The position numbers and the translations under genes are program-made. From the NCBI GenBank assembly GCA_001931535.1, contig CP016211.1:13717501-13781500 (forward strand): a stretch of DNA of 64,000 bases. Direction: 5' to 3'. Position 1 is the stretch's first letter; each line of letters starts with the position of its first letter. The DNA comes from Minicystis rosea (GTDB lineage: Bacteria > Myxococcota_A > Polyangia > Polyangiales > Polyangiaceae). The notes beneath the pieces are model-generated. The model saw nothing but the letters and a program-made list of their open reading frames with translations, was not told the origin of the DNA and ran no database searches. Below are positions 9,568 to 18,308 of this stretch, piece after piece.

Positions 9568-9585
9568 TCGTTTGAGCTCAAACGA
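9568..9585. promoter_or_regulatory. Perfect 18-base palindrome after the PhoD-like gene
   Basis: TCGTTTGAGCTCAAACGA is its own reverse complement and lies six bases after the stop codon at 9561. It could be a protein-binding site or a small hairpin. There is no T-run and no loop, so a terminator is less likely. Its AT content is higher than its surroundings. Confidence 0.45.
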
Positions 9586-9971
9586 ATTGGCTCGGGTCGC
9601 ATGACCTCGTGGCTTGGGGTGACGGCGCGGTCGTGAGCTGGTGAAGGCGCGTTGGAGCGATGGCAGCCATTGCGGCGCGCGCATTCTGCAATTCAATGGC
9701 GGGGCCCGGCATTGACGGCCTGCACGACTTGGTCGCGTGGGGCGACGGCGCGCCGGCGTTCTTGCCGTATCCGATCCGCCCGCGTTGATGCGGGGCTCGT
9801 GTCGTCTCGCTCGAACTGTCTTCGAGGCTTGGAGAAGATGGGGATTCCGTTGCTCGCTCGTTCGGCGGTGAGCGCTGCCGAGCGAGCGACGAGGGGACGA
9901 AGCGATGGAGGTTGCCCCGGTTGGCCCACACCTCCGATCTCGCGACGAGTGCCTCGTGCTACACATCGCTC
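9586..9971. other. Intergenic stretch with an imperfect direct repeat
   Basis: About 385 bases before the nuclease gene with no convincing reading frame. Two similar segments of about 36 bases, near 9599-9634 and 9720-9757 (sharing GTGACGGCG / GCGACGGCG cores), suggest an old duplication. A degenerate pseudogene cannot be excluded. Confidence 0.4.
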
Positions 9972-10967
9972 GTGCGACGCACCGTGGTCCGCATCGCCCT
10001 CGCGCTCGGTCTCGCGACGGCTCTCACTGGCAGCCTCGGCTGCGGCCTCGATCGCCTGCTCGGTCGTGACGAGCGCGGGCATTCGGCCGAGCCCGGCCGC
10101 CGTCATCGCCACAAGCCCGAGACGCCGCCCGACGAGGACGCGCGCGACAAGCACGAGCGCAAGAAGCACCGGCACCCGGAAGAGCCGCCTCCGGTGCCCG
10201 CGTCTCCCGCGCCCACGCCGGAGGGGACGACGAGCATCCACCTCGCGCTCGGTGCGCCGACGGATGCCGATCCAACCGACGATTGGTTGGTGATCAAACC
10301 GCAGTACGCGCTCTCCTACAACCCGAAGCGCCTGGGCGCGAATTGGGTGAGCTGGGAGCTGAATGCTTCGTATTTCGGCGGCGAGCCGCGCCACAAGGGC
10401 AAGTTCATCGTCGACGACTCGCTGCCTCCGGAGTTCTACCGGGTGCATCACGAGGATTATTCGAACAGCGATTACGATCGCGGGCACATGGTGCGCTCGG
10501 AGGAGCGGACGCGATCACGCGCGGACAACAACGCGACGTTCCTCATGACCAACATCCTCCCCCAGCGGCACGATCTCAATGCCGGCCCGTGGCTGCGCCT
10601 CGAGGAGCACTGTCAGTCCCTCGCGCAGAACGATCGCAAGGAGATGTTCATCACCGCCGGGCCCATCTACGGGACGAACCCCGAGACGATCGGTCACGGC
10701 GTGGCCGTGCCGGAGTCGTTCTTCAAGATCGTGGTGGTGCTCGATCGCGGCCAAGGGCCCGCCGACGTGAGCGCGGCGACGCGGGTGATCGCGGTGATCA
10801 TGCCCAACGTGATGGGCATCATGGATCAACCGTGGTGGCGCTACCGGACGAGCGTGGCCGAGATCGAGCGGCGCACGGGATACCACTTCTTGGGACGGGT
10901 GCCGGAGGACGTGCGCCGGACGCTGGAAGCCAAGGTGGATCGCGGGCCGACGCAATCGCTCGAATGA
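9972..10967 (+). CDS. Lipoprotein DNA/RNA non-specific endonuclease (NucA family)
   Basis: 331 residues from a GTG at 9972, chosen because it opens a compact lipoprotein signal (MRRTVVRIALAL, ending GSLGC); an ATG at 9912 in the same frame is the alternative. After a charged Pro-rich linker (residues 30-80) comes the beta-beta-alpha metal nuclease domain. The catalytic DRGHM motif sits near residue 166, and the Mg-binding TNILPQ segment about 30 residues later. Family members cut DNA and RNA without sequence preference, usually outside the cytoplasm. A NuiA-like inhibitor of exactly this enzyme class is encoded at 15040-15447. Confidence 0.9.
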   Translation: MRRTVVRIALALGLATALTGSLGCGLDRLLGRDERGHSAEPGRRHRHKPETPPDEDARDKHERKKHRHPEEPPPVPASPAPTPEGTTSIHLALGAPTDADPTDDWLVIKPQYALSYNPKRLGANWVSWELNASYFGGEPRHKGKFIVDDSLPPEFYRVHHEDYSNSDYDRGHMVRSEERTRSRADNNATFLMTNILPQRHDLNAGPWLRLEEHCQSLAQNDRKEMFITAGPIYGTNPETIGHGVAVPESFFKIVVVLDRGQGPADVSAATRVIAVIMPNVMGIMDQPWWRYRTSVAEIERRTGYHFLGRVPEDVRRTLEAKVDRGPTQSLE

Positions 10968-10985
10968 CGACGTGACCGCGACGAC

Positions 10986-11026
10986 GTGACCGCGCGCGAC
11001 GCTGCGGCCACGTCGCGCGCGCTCAC
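10986..11026. terminator. Hairpin between convergent genes
   Basis: GTGA-C-CGCGCGCGACG (10986-11001) pairs with CGTCGCGCGCG-C-TCAC (11011-11026), with one C-C mismatch and a 9-base loop. It lies between the converging nuclease and glycosidase genes and overlaps the glycosidase stop codon. It can serve as a bidirectional terminator although no long T-run follows. Just upstream, ACGACGTGACCGCG is tandemly duplicated at 10967-10980 and 10981-10994. Confidence 0.55.
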
Positions 11027-11967
11027 GGTTTGCAGCTCTGGGGATACTCCACGTAGATCTTGCCGAGCGGGGTCAGCTCGCCGTCGGCGCCGAGGAGATC
11101 GATGCTCGGCGTGTCCGGCCTTCGCCCGGTGAACCACGCGTAGCGCGCGACCCTCGGATCGGCTTCGAGGATGGCGAGCGCGGACTTCATGTACGTCTCC
11201 TGCACGGGCTCGGAGATGTCGTCCGCGTCGAGGCAGGAGAACTCGGTCAGCCAGAGCGGCTGGGTGTACTTGCTCTCGAACTGCTGGAGATACCAGGTGA
11301 GCGCGCTGTCGTTGCACGCGTACCAGTGCATCGCGATGTAATCGACTTTGCAGCTCGGGCACGCGGCGAAGAATTGATCGAGCCAGGTGAACGGATCGGT
11401 CACGTTGCAGGGGCTCCCGCAGAAGTTGACCGCGGGCGACACGATCGCGAGGTCGTGCTCTTTGGCGAAGGCTTCGACTTGGGGCCAGAGCGCGGCCGCT
11501 TGGGCCGGCGTGAGGTTCGCCTGCGAGCCGAAGTTGGGCTCGTTGAAGCCGAGGAGATGGTGCGCGTCGCTGGGCACGTCGCTGCCGAGCCCAGAGAGCG
11601 AGGCCTCGCCCCATGCCATCGGCACGTATTCCACACCGAGGCCCGCGTGCGCGGAGGCGACGTCGGTGTTGTCCGGCTTGGCGGCCCAGTTGTACCACCA
11701 GCCGATGCCCTTCGAGAGCGCGGTGAGATCGGCGACGGAGTGGTAACCATAGGCGATCCCACGTTTGCACGTGGGGGCGTCGCCGCCCGTGCCCGAGGTC
11801 GTCGAGGCGCCGCCGGTGGCGGAGCCCGTGCTCGAGCTGGTCGAGCTCGAGGCGACGCCTCCCGTCCCGCCCGTGTGCAGGACCTCGACGTTGCTCGAGC
11901 CGCACGCTGCGAGCGCGATCACGAGACCGACGGCTGCGAGGGCGCCGGCATGCATTCGATGTCGCAT
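11023..11967 (-). CDS. Lipoprotein glycoside hydrolase, GH128-type (Glyco_hydro_cc)
   Basis: About 314 residues from the ATG at 11967, giving a lipoprotein signal (ALAACGSS) and a Ser/Thr/Gly-rich linker; an ATG at 12015 is an alternative with a longer N-terminus. The catalytic domain follows from about residue 65. GWWYNW, LLGFNEPNF (acid/base Glu), IAMHWYAC and LWLTEFSC (nucleophile Glu) match the GH128 beta-1,3-glucanase core in order. A predatory or saprophytic myxobacterium could use it against fungal or algal glucans; that role is inferred. It converges with the nuclease gene. Confidence 0.88.
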   Translation of the reverse strand: MRHRMHAGALAAVGLVIALAACGSSNVEVLHTGGTGGVASSSTSSSTGSATGGASTTSGTGGDAPTCKRGIAYGYHSVADLTALSKGIGWWYNWAAKPDNTDVASAHAGLGVEYVPMAWGEASLSGLGSDVPSDAHHLLGFNEPNFGSQANLTPAQAAALWPQVEAFAKEHDLAIVSPAVNFCGSPCNVTDPFTWLDQFFAACPSCKVDYIAMHWYACNDSALTWYLQQFESKYTQPLWLTEFSCLDADDISEPVQETYMKSALAILEADPRVARYAWFTGRRPDTPSIDLLGADGELTPLGKIYVEYPQSCKP

Positions 11968-12052
11968 CGAAGAGTAGGTAGATCGAGCGCCGGAAATGGC
12001 TCGCGGGGACGACATGATCGTTCTCACTCTCTCGGAGAGGCCCACGCAATGA

Positions 12053-13114
12053 TCATCGAAATGAGAAGGCGAGCCCGACATCCACCTTGCCACCGAAGCC
12101 TTGGATCGAGGTGACGGGCGCGCCGTTGTCGGTCGCGGCGACCGTGTGTAGGGCGGTGATCGCGCCGAGGCCCACCATCCACGAGACCGGTCCGGTCCGC
12201 GCCCAGCCGCGGACCGTGGCGCCGGCCAAGGCGGTCCATTGCGATCCATCGGTCGCCGTCGCGGAGCTCGAGGTCGAGCCGACGAGGTGGACGCGCCGCG
12301 CGTCGGCGTACGCTTCGAGGCGGATGCCGAGCGGTGCATCGTGGTCCATGAACGCGAAGGCCAATCCGAGGCCAGGACCGAAGGTGTCCGCGCGCGCCGA
12401 GCCGTGCGGGGATCGACGCGCGAGGCCCATGTCGGCCGCGAAACGAGCGTCGACCATGAGGCGCGGCAAGAACCAGAGGCCGACCCACGCCTCGCCGCCG
12501 ATGCCGCCGCGGTGACCGAAGAAGTCGACCGCGGTCCCGACGAGGCCGAGCTCCACGAAGGACGAGCGCGCGGCGGGCGTGCGCGCCCGTCCACCCGCGG
12601 TGAGCGCGCGCATCACGGGCAGCGGTGGCTGGATCACGGGTGCCGGTGCGTCGGAGATCGTCAGCTCCACCCAGCTCGCGCGGAGCAGCTCGTCGGTGGA
12701 CGCGGCGACCGCGAGAGGCCGACCGTCGGCGGGGATGCGGCCGAGATCGATGGTGCGCTCGACGCGCTTGTCCATGATCAGATCGCCGACCTGGATGGTC
12801 GCGAGGAACGCGCCGCCCGCGCGATGCTCGACGTGGAGGGTGACGCGGGCGATCGGTCGAACGGATGGAGACGGGCGCGCGGGCGCCGCCTGCGAGACGA
12901 CGGTGACGTCGATGTCGCGGGCCTTGAGCTCGGCGCGGAGGTGCTGCTCCAGCGTGGTGCCGATGATGCGATCGGGAGGCTCGACCTCCAACACGAGCTC
13001 GACCACGGCGCGACCGCCGGCGCTCCGCGGTGCATCGGCCGCGGCGGGAACCGAGATCGCGGAGAGACCGAGCGCAAGCACGCCGATGATGCGACGACGA
13101 AGCGCGGCTCTCAT
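12053..13114 (-). CDS. Exported protein of sigma/FecR operon, possible outer-membrane barrel part
   Basis: 353 residues with an N-terminal signal peptide ending around AAA-DAP at residue 26. Residues 35-160 contain an alpha/beta segment (VVELVLEVEP, DLIMDKRVERTIDLG). The C-terminal 180 residues are rich in alternating hydrophobic/aromatic strands and end in SFR, as in outer-membrane barrels. Family not recognised. Its ATG overlaps the stop of the FecR-like gene by four bases (ATGA at 13111-13114), so it is translationally coupled to it. It is probably the output or sensor of that regulatory unit. Confidence 0.75.
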   Translation of the reverse strand: MRAALRRRIIGVLALGLSAISVPAAADAPRSAGGRAVVELVLEVEPPDRIIGTTLEQHLRAELKARDIDVTVVSQAAPARPSPSVRPIARVTLHVEHRAGGAFLATIQVGDLIMDKRVERTIDLGRIPADGRPLAVAASTDELLRASWVELTISDAPAPVIQPPLPVMRALTAGGRARTPAARSSFVELGLVGTAVDFFGHRGGIGGEAWVGLWFLPRLMVDARFAADMGLARRSPHGSARADTFGPGLGLAFAFMDHDAPLGIRLEAYADARRVHLVGSTSSSATATDGSQWTALAGATVRGWARTGPVSWMVGLGAITALHTVAATDNGAPVTSIQGFGGKVDVGLAFSFR

Positions 13115-14223
13115 GGTCCTCCGCAGAGCCTCGCCACGCGTCTTTCCTGCGGGCTCCGCGGATAGCGGGCGCGGAACGCGTCGCGCGCGCGGACGCAGGC
13201 CTCGTGATCACCGAGATCCGCGAGGGCTTCGACACGGGCTGCCTCCGCGTCCTCGCGGAAGGGCTCGTCCGTGCGCGAGAGCACGACCTCGAACGCTTCG
13301 GCCGCGCCGCGTGGATCGCGCAGCGAGCCGAGGCGGATGCGCCCGAGCTCGTAGGCGGCGAGGCCCGCGCGCGGATCGTTCGGGAAGCGGCGGCAGAAGC
13401 GCTCGAAGTCGGCCGCGGCGTCGGCATGTCGCCCGGCGAGCCGCGCCGCGTTCGCGCGCTCGAACAGCGCTTGCGGCGTGAACGCGTTGCGCGCCGCGCG
13501 GGCGCCGGCGGACGCCGAGGTTGCCGCCGTCGGCTCTGGTGAAGCCTGGCTCGCCGTTGCTTTCGGCTCGGGCAGCGACGCGTCCTCTGCTTGTGCGTGA
13601 TCGCCTGCATCGAGGGCAGGCAGCGTCTCGGGGCTCTTCCAGTGCTGACCGGCCTGCAGCGTCACGTGGATGGCTCGCGCCGCGTCGTGCACCTCGACGG
13701 CGCCGTGCTCGACGCGCACCGCGACCACGTCCTCGCCCCCGCCTGGGCCGACGTCGACAGCGAACCGCGTGCCTCGATCCTCCACCTCGATGCCCCCCGC
13801 GGCGACGACGAAGCGCCGCTCGTCGCGGTGCACGACGTCGCAGATCACGCTCCCGCGCTCGAGGCGCAGGCGCACCTCGCCCGCGGTCGCGTGCACCACG
13901 CGGAGGCGCGTCGCCGCCGCGAGGCTCAAGGTGCTGCCGTCGGGGAGCGAGATCTCTTGCACCGAATGGCCGGTGTCGATCACGAGCCCCGCCATCGCCG
14001 GGCTCGACGTCGGCCGGAGACGGAGGCCGAGCACGAGCAGCGCGGCCGCGAGCGCCGCGGCCAGGATCATGATCGCCCGCTTGTGCGTGACGATGCGCCC
14101 GGCCGGCTCGCGCCGCCGCGCGCGCTCCGTCTCGGCGACGGCGGACCACATGCGCGCGATGCGTGCTTCGCTGAGCGCGGGGCTCACGAAGTCGGCAGCA
14201 CGACGCCGCGACACGGATCTCAT
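13111..14223 (-). CDS. FecR-domain membrane protein with TPR-like C-terminus
   Basis: 370 residues. A cytoplasmic N-terminus of about 48 residues (LSEARIARMWSAV) is followed by one transmembrane helix near 50-68. Then comes a FecR-type beta domain at about 85-200 (LPDGSTLSLAAATRLRV, ERGSVICDV, TRFAVDV). An Ala-rich linker leads to a C-terminal tetratricopeptide-like helical part from about 245 (ALFERANAARLAGRHADAAADFERF). FecR proteins transmit periplasmic signals to a sigma factor, and the gene directly follows such a sigma gene. The coupling at both ends (ATGA downstream, near-overlap upstream) supports a three-gene signalling operon. Confidence 0.88.
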   Translation of the reverse strand: MRSVSRRRAADFVSPALSEARIARMWSAVAETERARRREPAGRIVTHKRAIMILAAALAAALLVLGLRLRPTSSPAMAGLVIDTGHSVQEISLPDGSTLSLAAATRLRVVHATAGEVRLRLERGSVICDVVHRDERRFVVAAGGIEVEDRGTRFAVDVGPGGGEDVVAVRVEHGAVEVHDAARAIHVTLQAGQHWKSPETLPALDAGDHAQAEDASLPEPKATASQASPEPTAATSASAGARAARNAFTPQALFERANAARLAGRHADAAADFERFCRRFPNDPRAGLAAYELGRIRLGSLRDPRGAAEAFEVVLSRTDEPFREDAEAARVEALADLGDHEACVRARDAFRARYPRSPQERRVARLCGGP

Positions 14224-14800
14224 GCCCCCTCCTCGCCCGCGCGCGGGGAATGTCGAGCAAGCCCTCCGCGCGGACGAGGGCGCGCTTGACCGCGGCGAGC
14301 GACCACCCGGTCTGCTCGACGATCTCTTGCATGCTGAGCTCTTCGACGCGCCTGAGGACCAGGACCACCCGCTCTTTGACGGGGAGCTTGGCGATCAAGC
14401 GGTAGACCGCCGAGAGCTCGGCGGCGATGTCGGGCGGCGCGGTGGGCGCGATGAGCGTCTCGACGTGCACCGGCTCACCGCGCAGGAGCCCGAGGCGTGA
14501 GAGCAAGCGACGGCGGCGGATGGTGGCGATCGTGGTGCGCGTGGCGATCGCCGCGAGCCACGACGCGAAGGCCTGGGGCCGCTCCAGCTTGTCGAGCGCC
14601 GCGAAGGCCTGCGAGAAGCTCTCTTGCACGACGTCCTCGAGCTCCGCATCACGCCCGAGGAGCCGGAGGGAGAGGCCGCTCACCATCCCCACGTAGCGAC
14701 GGAAGAGCGCTTCCTTCGCGCGCTCGTCGCCGTCGAGTGCGGCGGTGACGAGCGCGGCGTCGCTGCGTCGCGGATCCAATCTCGTGACGGGCTCGGCCAT
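14224..14800 (-). CDS. ECF-type RNA polymerase sigma factor (3' end uncertain, probable frameshift)
   Basis: Region 2 of sigma-70 (ALFRRYVGMVSGL, DVVQESFSQAF, FASWLAAIATR) and region 4 (LPVKERVVLVLRR, SMQEIVEQTGWSLAAVKRAL) are clear within about 190 residues, the usual ECF length. The start ATG is taken at 14800; 14845 is in frame too. As written, the frame has no stop until 13208 and would run antiparallel in meaning through the FecR gene, which is implausible. One extra G in the run of five (complement of 14225-14229) would end the protein at a TGA overlapping the FecR ATG. The end given here assumes that. It is the first gene of the sigma-FecR-exported protein operon. Confidence 0.8.
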
Positions 14801-15039
14801 GGGCGATGCGTGGAGTAAGTGGTTCGAGCGCGCGAAACGGCTCACCCAGCCTGGATTTTTTTCGCCGGGAGCCTGGAACGGGCCGCCGAACGCACGTTCG
14901 CCGCGCGTTTGCGTACGCTACCGGAGCCTCGTGAAAGGCGGGTGACGTCCTCGAGGAGCGCCGCCGGATGCGGCGTTTCGGAACGATCGGCGAGCGCACG
15001 CGGAGCGCTCGGTCGGGTGTAGCCCTCAGCGGCGTCTGC

Positions 15040-15447
15040 TCAGGTCTCCACGGCGTGCGTGCGGAGCCCGAGCCAGGTGCCGGATGGTGTGCGGCCGAGC
15101 ACGTACGCGTCCACGTCGACGCGGCCGATCCAATAGACGCGCACGTCGTCGAGCTCGCGCTGGAGCGTCATCATCAGCGCTTGCCATTGCTCGGCCTCGG
15201 TGCGCTCGGCGAAGCTCGCCTCCTCGCCGGCATCGGTGAGGCCTTCGAAGAAATCTTCCAGGGTGCGCAGCTCGACGGGCGTGCCCTCCGGCTTGCCCGC
15301 GGCCGCGAGCACGGAGGCCGAGGTCGGCGTGTCGCTCCCGGCGAATCGGCAAGGCAGGAGCGGCGCGTCGCGCTCGCTCGGGTAGCTGAGGCCGCCGCCG
15401 GCGGCGTTGATCCGATGGAGGATCGCTTCGTCGCTCTTCTGGTTCAT
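15040..15447 (-). CDS. Nuclease A inhibitor-like protein (NuiA family)
   Basis: 135 residues. The start INAAGGGLSYPSERDAPL and the end DAYVLGRTPSGTW followed by THAVET match the layout of cyanobacterial NuiA as I remember it. In that small cytoplasmic inhibitor the end reads DVYVIGETPAGN and closes with VVET. NuiA blocks NucA-type nucleases by inserting its C-terminus into the metal site. Here the ATG lies one base after the stop of the upstream gene (TGA-G-ATG), so it belongs to the DUF2169 operon. It may act as an immunity protein for a nuclease, possibly the NucA-type enzyme at 9972-10967. Confidence 0.85.
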   Translation of the reverse strand: MNQKSDEAILHRINAAGGGLSYPSERDAPLLPCRFAGSDTPTSASVLAAAGKPEGTPVELRTLEDFFEGLTDAGEEASFAERTEAEQWQALMMTLQRELDDVRVYWIGRVDVDAYVLGRTPSGTWLGLRTHAVET

Positions 15448-15448
15448 C

Positions 15449-16903
15449 TCAGCGCCTCGCGGTGTCCAGCGACATCACCCGGCCCAGCGCGACCACGCGG
15501 AGCGCCTGGGGATGATTCTCGTATTGATCTTGGCTCGGGCACACCTCGGCGACCAGCCGGGCTTTCATCTGCGTCATCAAGGGCAGCTCGTCGGCGAGCG
15601 TGTCCGGCAAGTACGCCGGCACCGCGCTGCCATCGCGGCCGAGCAGCGCGCGGATGCGCGGGCCCCCGAAAATGGTGCGCCGCTGATAGCGCCGCTTCTC
15701 CAAGAGCACGCGCTCGATGTGCGCGTCGAGGTACTTCACCGGCAAGGCGCGCCGCGTCTGTTGCACCGCGCTCGTGAGATCGCGGAGCAGGCTCTCCGCC
15801 GTGCTCGGCGAGCCTTGAAGCAAGGGCGTGTCGAGGAGCTCGGCCAGCATCTCCAAGAGATCGGTGAGCCGCTTGTCGTCCTTGGCGAGCGGCTTGGCGG
15901 CGGCCGCCGCCGTCTTCAAGGTCTCGATCTCGTCGAAGGGGAAGCGCAGATCGCCGCCGATGATCACGAGCGGCGAGGTGAAGCGCCCGCGATCGCCGAT
16001 GGCCTCCACCATCTCGCGGGCGACGCCGCGCGCGTCGGTCGCGTCGCCGCGGGTGAGGACGCCGAACACGTGATGGCGATCGCGCGATCGCGCCGGATCG
16101 TCGACGGGGAGATCGTGCTTCGGATCGAGCGGCTCGAAGTCGAGGTCGTCGATGATCTTCGGCCAGCGCGCGCGGATGCGCGGGACGGCCTCGGGATCGA
16201 ACCAGAGCAGATCGATGATCTCTTCGGCGCCGAGCGATCGCGAAGGAGACGCCGCGGCCGCAGCCGGCGCCGTGGCCGTGACGGCCGCGATGCTGGGGAC
16301 CATCGGTGTGAGCGGTGTGCCCGCGGCGCCGCCGGCCCAGGGGCTGCGCGGCTCGGCGCTCGCCGTCGTGGGATCCGCGAGCGACGGCGCGAGCTGCTGC
16401 ACCGGCGGAGGGGGCTGCACCGCTGCAGGGGTGGTGGCGGCGGGCGCGGGCGGCGGCTCCGTCGGTGGCTGCTTTCCGGGCAACGTGGGCTGCACGGTTG
16501 CAGGGGGCGGTGCAGCGGGAGGGAGCTGCGCGGTGATCGGGTGCGACGGCGCCGGGCGCTGCGCGTTGGAGGCGAGCCAAGCCGGCGCGTTGTCGAAGAG
16601 CGGCGTGTGCTCGCTGATGACGAAGAGATCGGTGGCCGTCGGCTCCGAGTCGATGGGCGGACGCGGCGGCGGAGGAGGCGGAGGCTCGGCCGGCTGCACG
16701 GTGGGCCTCCGCGGAGGCGGCTGGCCCTGCAGCGTCGAGGTGCGCTTGGGCACCGGCGGCATCGCGGGGATCGGCGGAGGCGGCGGCACTGCGGCCGAGG
16801 GCATGGGCGGCGGCGGCGCCGATGCGGGCCGCGCGGCATGCACCGGCGGTGCGGACGGCGGCGATGCATGCGCGGGCGCCACCGGCTTGAGGTGGATCGT
16901 CAC
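15449..16903 (-). CDS. DUF2169-associated protein with Pro-rich N-terminus
   Basis: 484 residues if started at the GTG at 16903, which overlaps the upstream stop in a GTGA. Residues 1-220 are Pro/Ala-rich and disordered. From about residue 235 to the end is a folded domain of about 250 residues (EEIIDLLWFDPEAVPRI, SPLVIIGGDLRFPFDEIETL, RRTIFGGPRIRALLG) of no family I can name. Such segments are, to my memory, often fused C-terminally to DUF2169. The acidic residues before the GTG (GPEDEEEDGFQ) are also protein-like, so this and the next gene may be one chain broken by a missing C near 16940. It is followed by the NuiA-like gene one base later. Confidence 0.7.
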   Translation of the reverse strand: MTIHLKPVAPAHASPPSAPPVHAARPASAPPPPMPSAAVPPPPPIPAMPPVPKRTSTLQGQPPPRRPTVQPAEPPPPPPPRPPIDSEPTATDLFVISEHTPLFDNAPAWLASNAQRPAPSHPITAQLPPAAPPPATVQPTLPGKQPPTEPPPAPAATTPAAVQPPPPVQQLAPSLADPTTASAEPRSPWAGGAAGTPLTPMVPSIAAVTATAPAAAAASPSRSLGAEEIIDLLWFDPEAVPRIRARWPKIIDDLDFEPLDPKHDLPVDDPARSRDRHHVFGVLTRGDATDARGVAREMVEAIGDRGRFTSPLVIIGGDLRFPFDEIETLKTAAAAAKPLAKDDKRLTDLLEMLAELLDTPLLQGSPSTAESLLRDLTSAVQQTRRALPVKYLDAHIERVLLEKRRYQRRTIFGGPRIRALLGRDGSAVPAYLPDTLADELPLMTQMKARLVAEVCPSQDQYENHPQALRVVALGRVMSLDTARR

Positions 16904-17982
16904 CGAGGTTTGAAAGCCGTCCTCCTCCTCGTCCTCGGGGCCGACACGCTCGGGATGTTCGGGTGCAAGCGCGCCGGAGGCTCGGGCGCGGGGCGGGGCA
17001 GGGAACGCGGGGCTGCGGTGCTCTGACCGCCGCGCAACGCTTCTTCGAGCCGGAGGACGTCGTCCCACGAGAGCTGCTGGCGCGCGCCCACCATCGCGAT
17101 CAGCACGCGGCCCGGATCGTCGGCCTGCGCGAGCGGGATCTGCGCACGCCACGTCACCGCGCAACGACCGCGATCGGTGTCGATCCAAAGGCCGTCGGGG
17201 GACGCCTCGATCTCGAACGCGGGCGTGTTGGGACGCTCGACGAACACCTGTGGATGGAGGCCGGGCAAGCGTGTCGTCAGGCGCGCGTGCTCGGGGTGCA
17301 GGTTCTCGAGGTGCAGCGCCTGATCGTTGCGGAGGGACGGGAGCTGTTGATCCGCGGGCGCGACGTTGAAGTAGCCGGGATCGAGATCGTCGGGGAAGGC
17401 CTCTTCCGCGGACCAACGCGCGTGCTGGCGCAGGTACGCGTGCCGCTCGGGCCAATCCGAGGCGAGCGGGCCGAAGCCGATCGGAGGGATCGGGCCCTCG
17501 ATGCGGCGCGCGGGCTCGAGGTTCGGCGGTCGATCCGGCGTGCCCACCGGGTTCGCCGTGCCCAGGCCGCCGGCGGCGCGCTCGTAGCGCAGGGGCATGC
17601 GCGTGAACGCGACGGGCTCCGGGTGACCGGGACGCGGGCGATCGCCGTACACCGCGATGGCCTTGTCCACCGCGCCGCAGACGAGGCGCGCGACGAGCGA
17701 TCGCGCCGGCTTCCCTTGCGGCGCGAAGGCGCTGCCCACCAAGGTCACGTCGGCGCGCGGCTTGAACGGCATCAGGTCGCCGGGCGCGTGCACGCTGCGC
17801 CCGGGATCGTCCTCCCAGCGCTGATCCTGCTCGTTGATGACGTCCTGCTGCGCGGACAGGCGCATCTCTCCGGGGGTCAGATCGAACGATGCTTTGACGA
17901 CGACCGTCAGCACGAACGTCCGCGCGTCTCGCCTCCACAGGAGGGGCGCGACATGGACGGGGGAGAGGGCCACGAGCTGCAT
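16900..17982 (-). CDS. DUF2169 family type VI secretion adaptor
   Basis: About 360 residues from the ATG at 17982 (18000 also possible). The N-terminal VVVKASFDLTPGEMRL and DLMPFKPRADVTLVGSAFAPQG segments are hallmarks of DUF2169. The middle block IGFGPLASDWPERHAYLRQHARW, with a later GYFNVAPADQQL, follows in the usual order. DUF2169 proteins are adaptors that help load effectors onto VgrG/PAAR spikes. The stop overlaps the next GTG (GTGA). It is transcribed away from the kinase-STAND, VgrG and PAAR genes, which completes an accessory T6SS island. No T6SS sheath or baseplate genes are in the window. Confidence 0.88.
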   Translation of the reverse strand: MQLVALSPVHVAPLLWRRDARTFVLTVVVKASFDLTPGEMRLSAQQDVINEQDQRWEDDPGRSVHAPGDLMPFKPRADVTLVGSAFAPQGKPARSLVARLVCGAVDKAIAVYGDRPRPGHPEPVAFTRMPLRYERAAGGLGTANPVGTPDRPPNLEPARRIEGPIPPIGFGPLASDWPERHAYLRQHARWSAEEAFPDDLDPGYFNVAPADQQLPSLRNDQALHLENLHPEHARLTTRLPGLHPQVFVERPNTPAFEIEASPDGLWIDTDRGRCAVTWRAQIPLAQADDPGRVLIAMVGARQQLSWDDVLRLEEALRGGQSTAAPRSLPRPAPEPPARLHPNIPSVSAPRTRRRTAFKPR

Positions 17983-18308
17983 CGTGCCCGACGCTATCAT
18001 AGGCGGCGGGACGCGCGTTCGGCCTGGGCGCCGGTGCGGCGCGCGGCGCGTCGATCGGCGACGTCAATCGCGCGCGACCCGACGTGCGGCGGGCATCTCA
18101 TCGATCGGTCGAGGTCGTCCGGTCACGCGCTTCGCTGTGCAGCGACTGCGCGCTCCACTGCAACCGAGATGCACGATCCGACGCGGGATCCGGCGCCGCC
18201 GTAGGCGCCGGCATCATGCGCACGACCGGCCCCGGGAGATGCTCTGATCGAGAATCGGTCGGCCCCGCACCGGCGAGACCAGCGGCCTCTTCATCGAAAC
18301 GATCGAGG
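17983..18308. other. Divergent promoter region between the two halves of the T6SS island
   Basis: About 325 bases separate the minus-strand DUF2169 gene and the plus-strand kinase-STAND gene, so both promoters should be here. The kinase frame is open back to 18084, but the residues encoded there are low-quality. I see no clear -35/-10 pair or palindrome. Confidence 0.45.

Noticed and set aside
13208..14223. Extension of the sigma-factor frame through the FecR gene
   Set aside because: After the region-4 helix the residues become Arg-rich noise, while the FecR frame over the same bases is clearly coding. Treated as a frameshift or missing stop instead.
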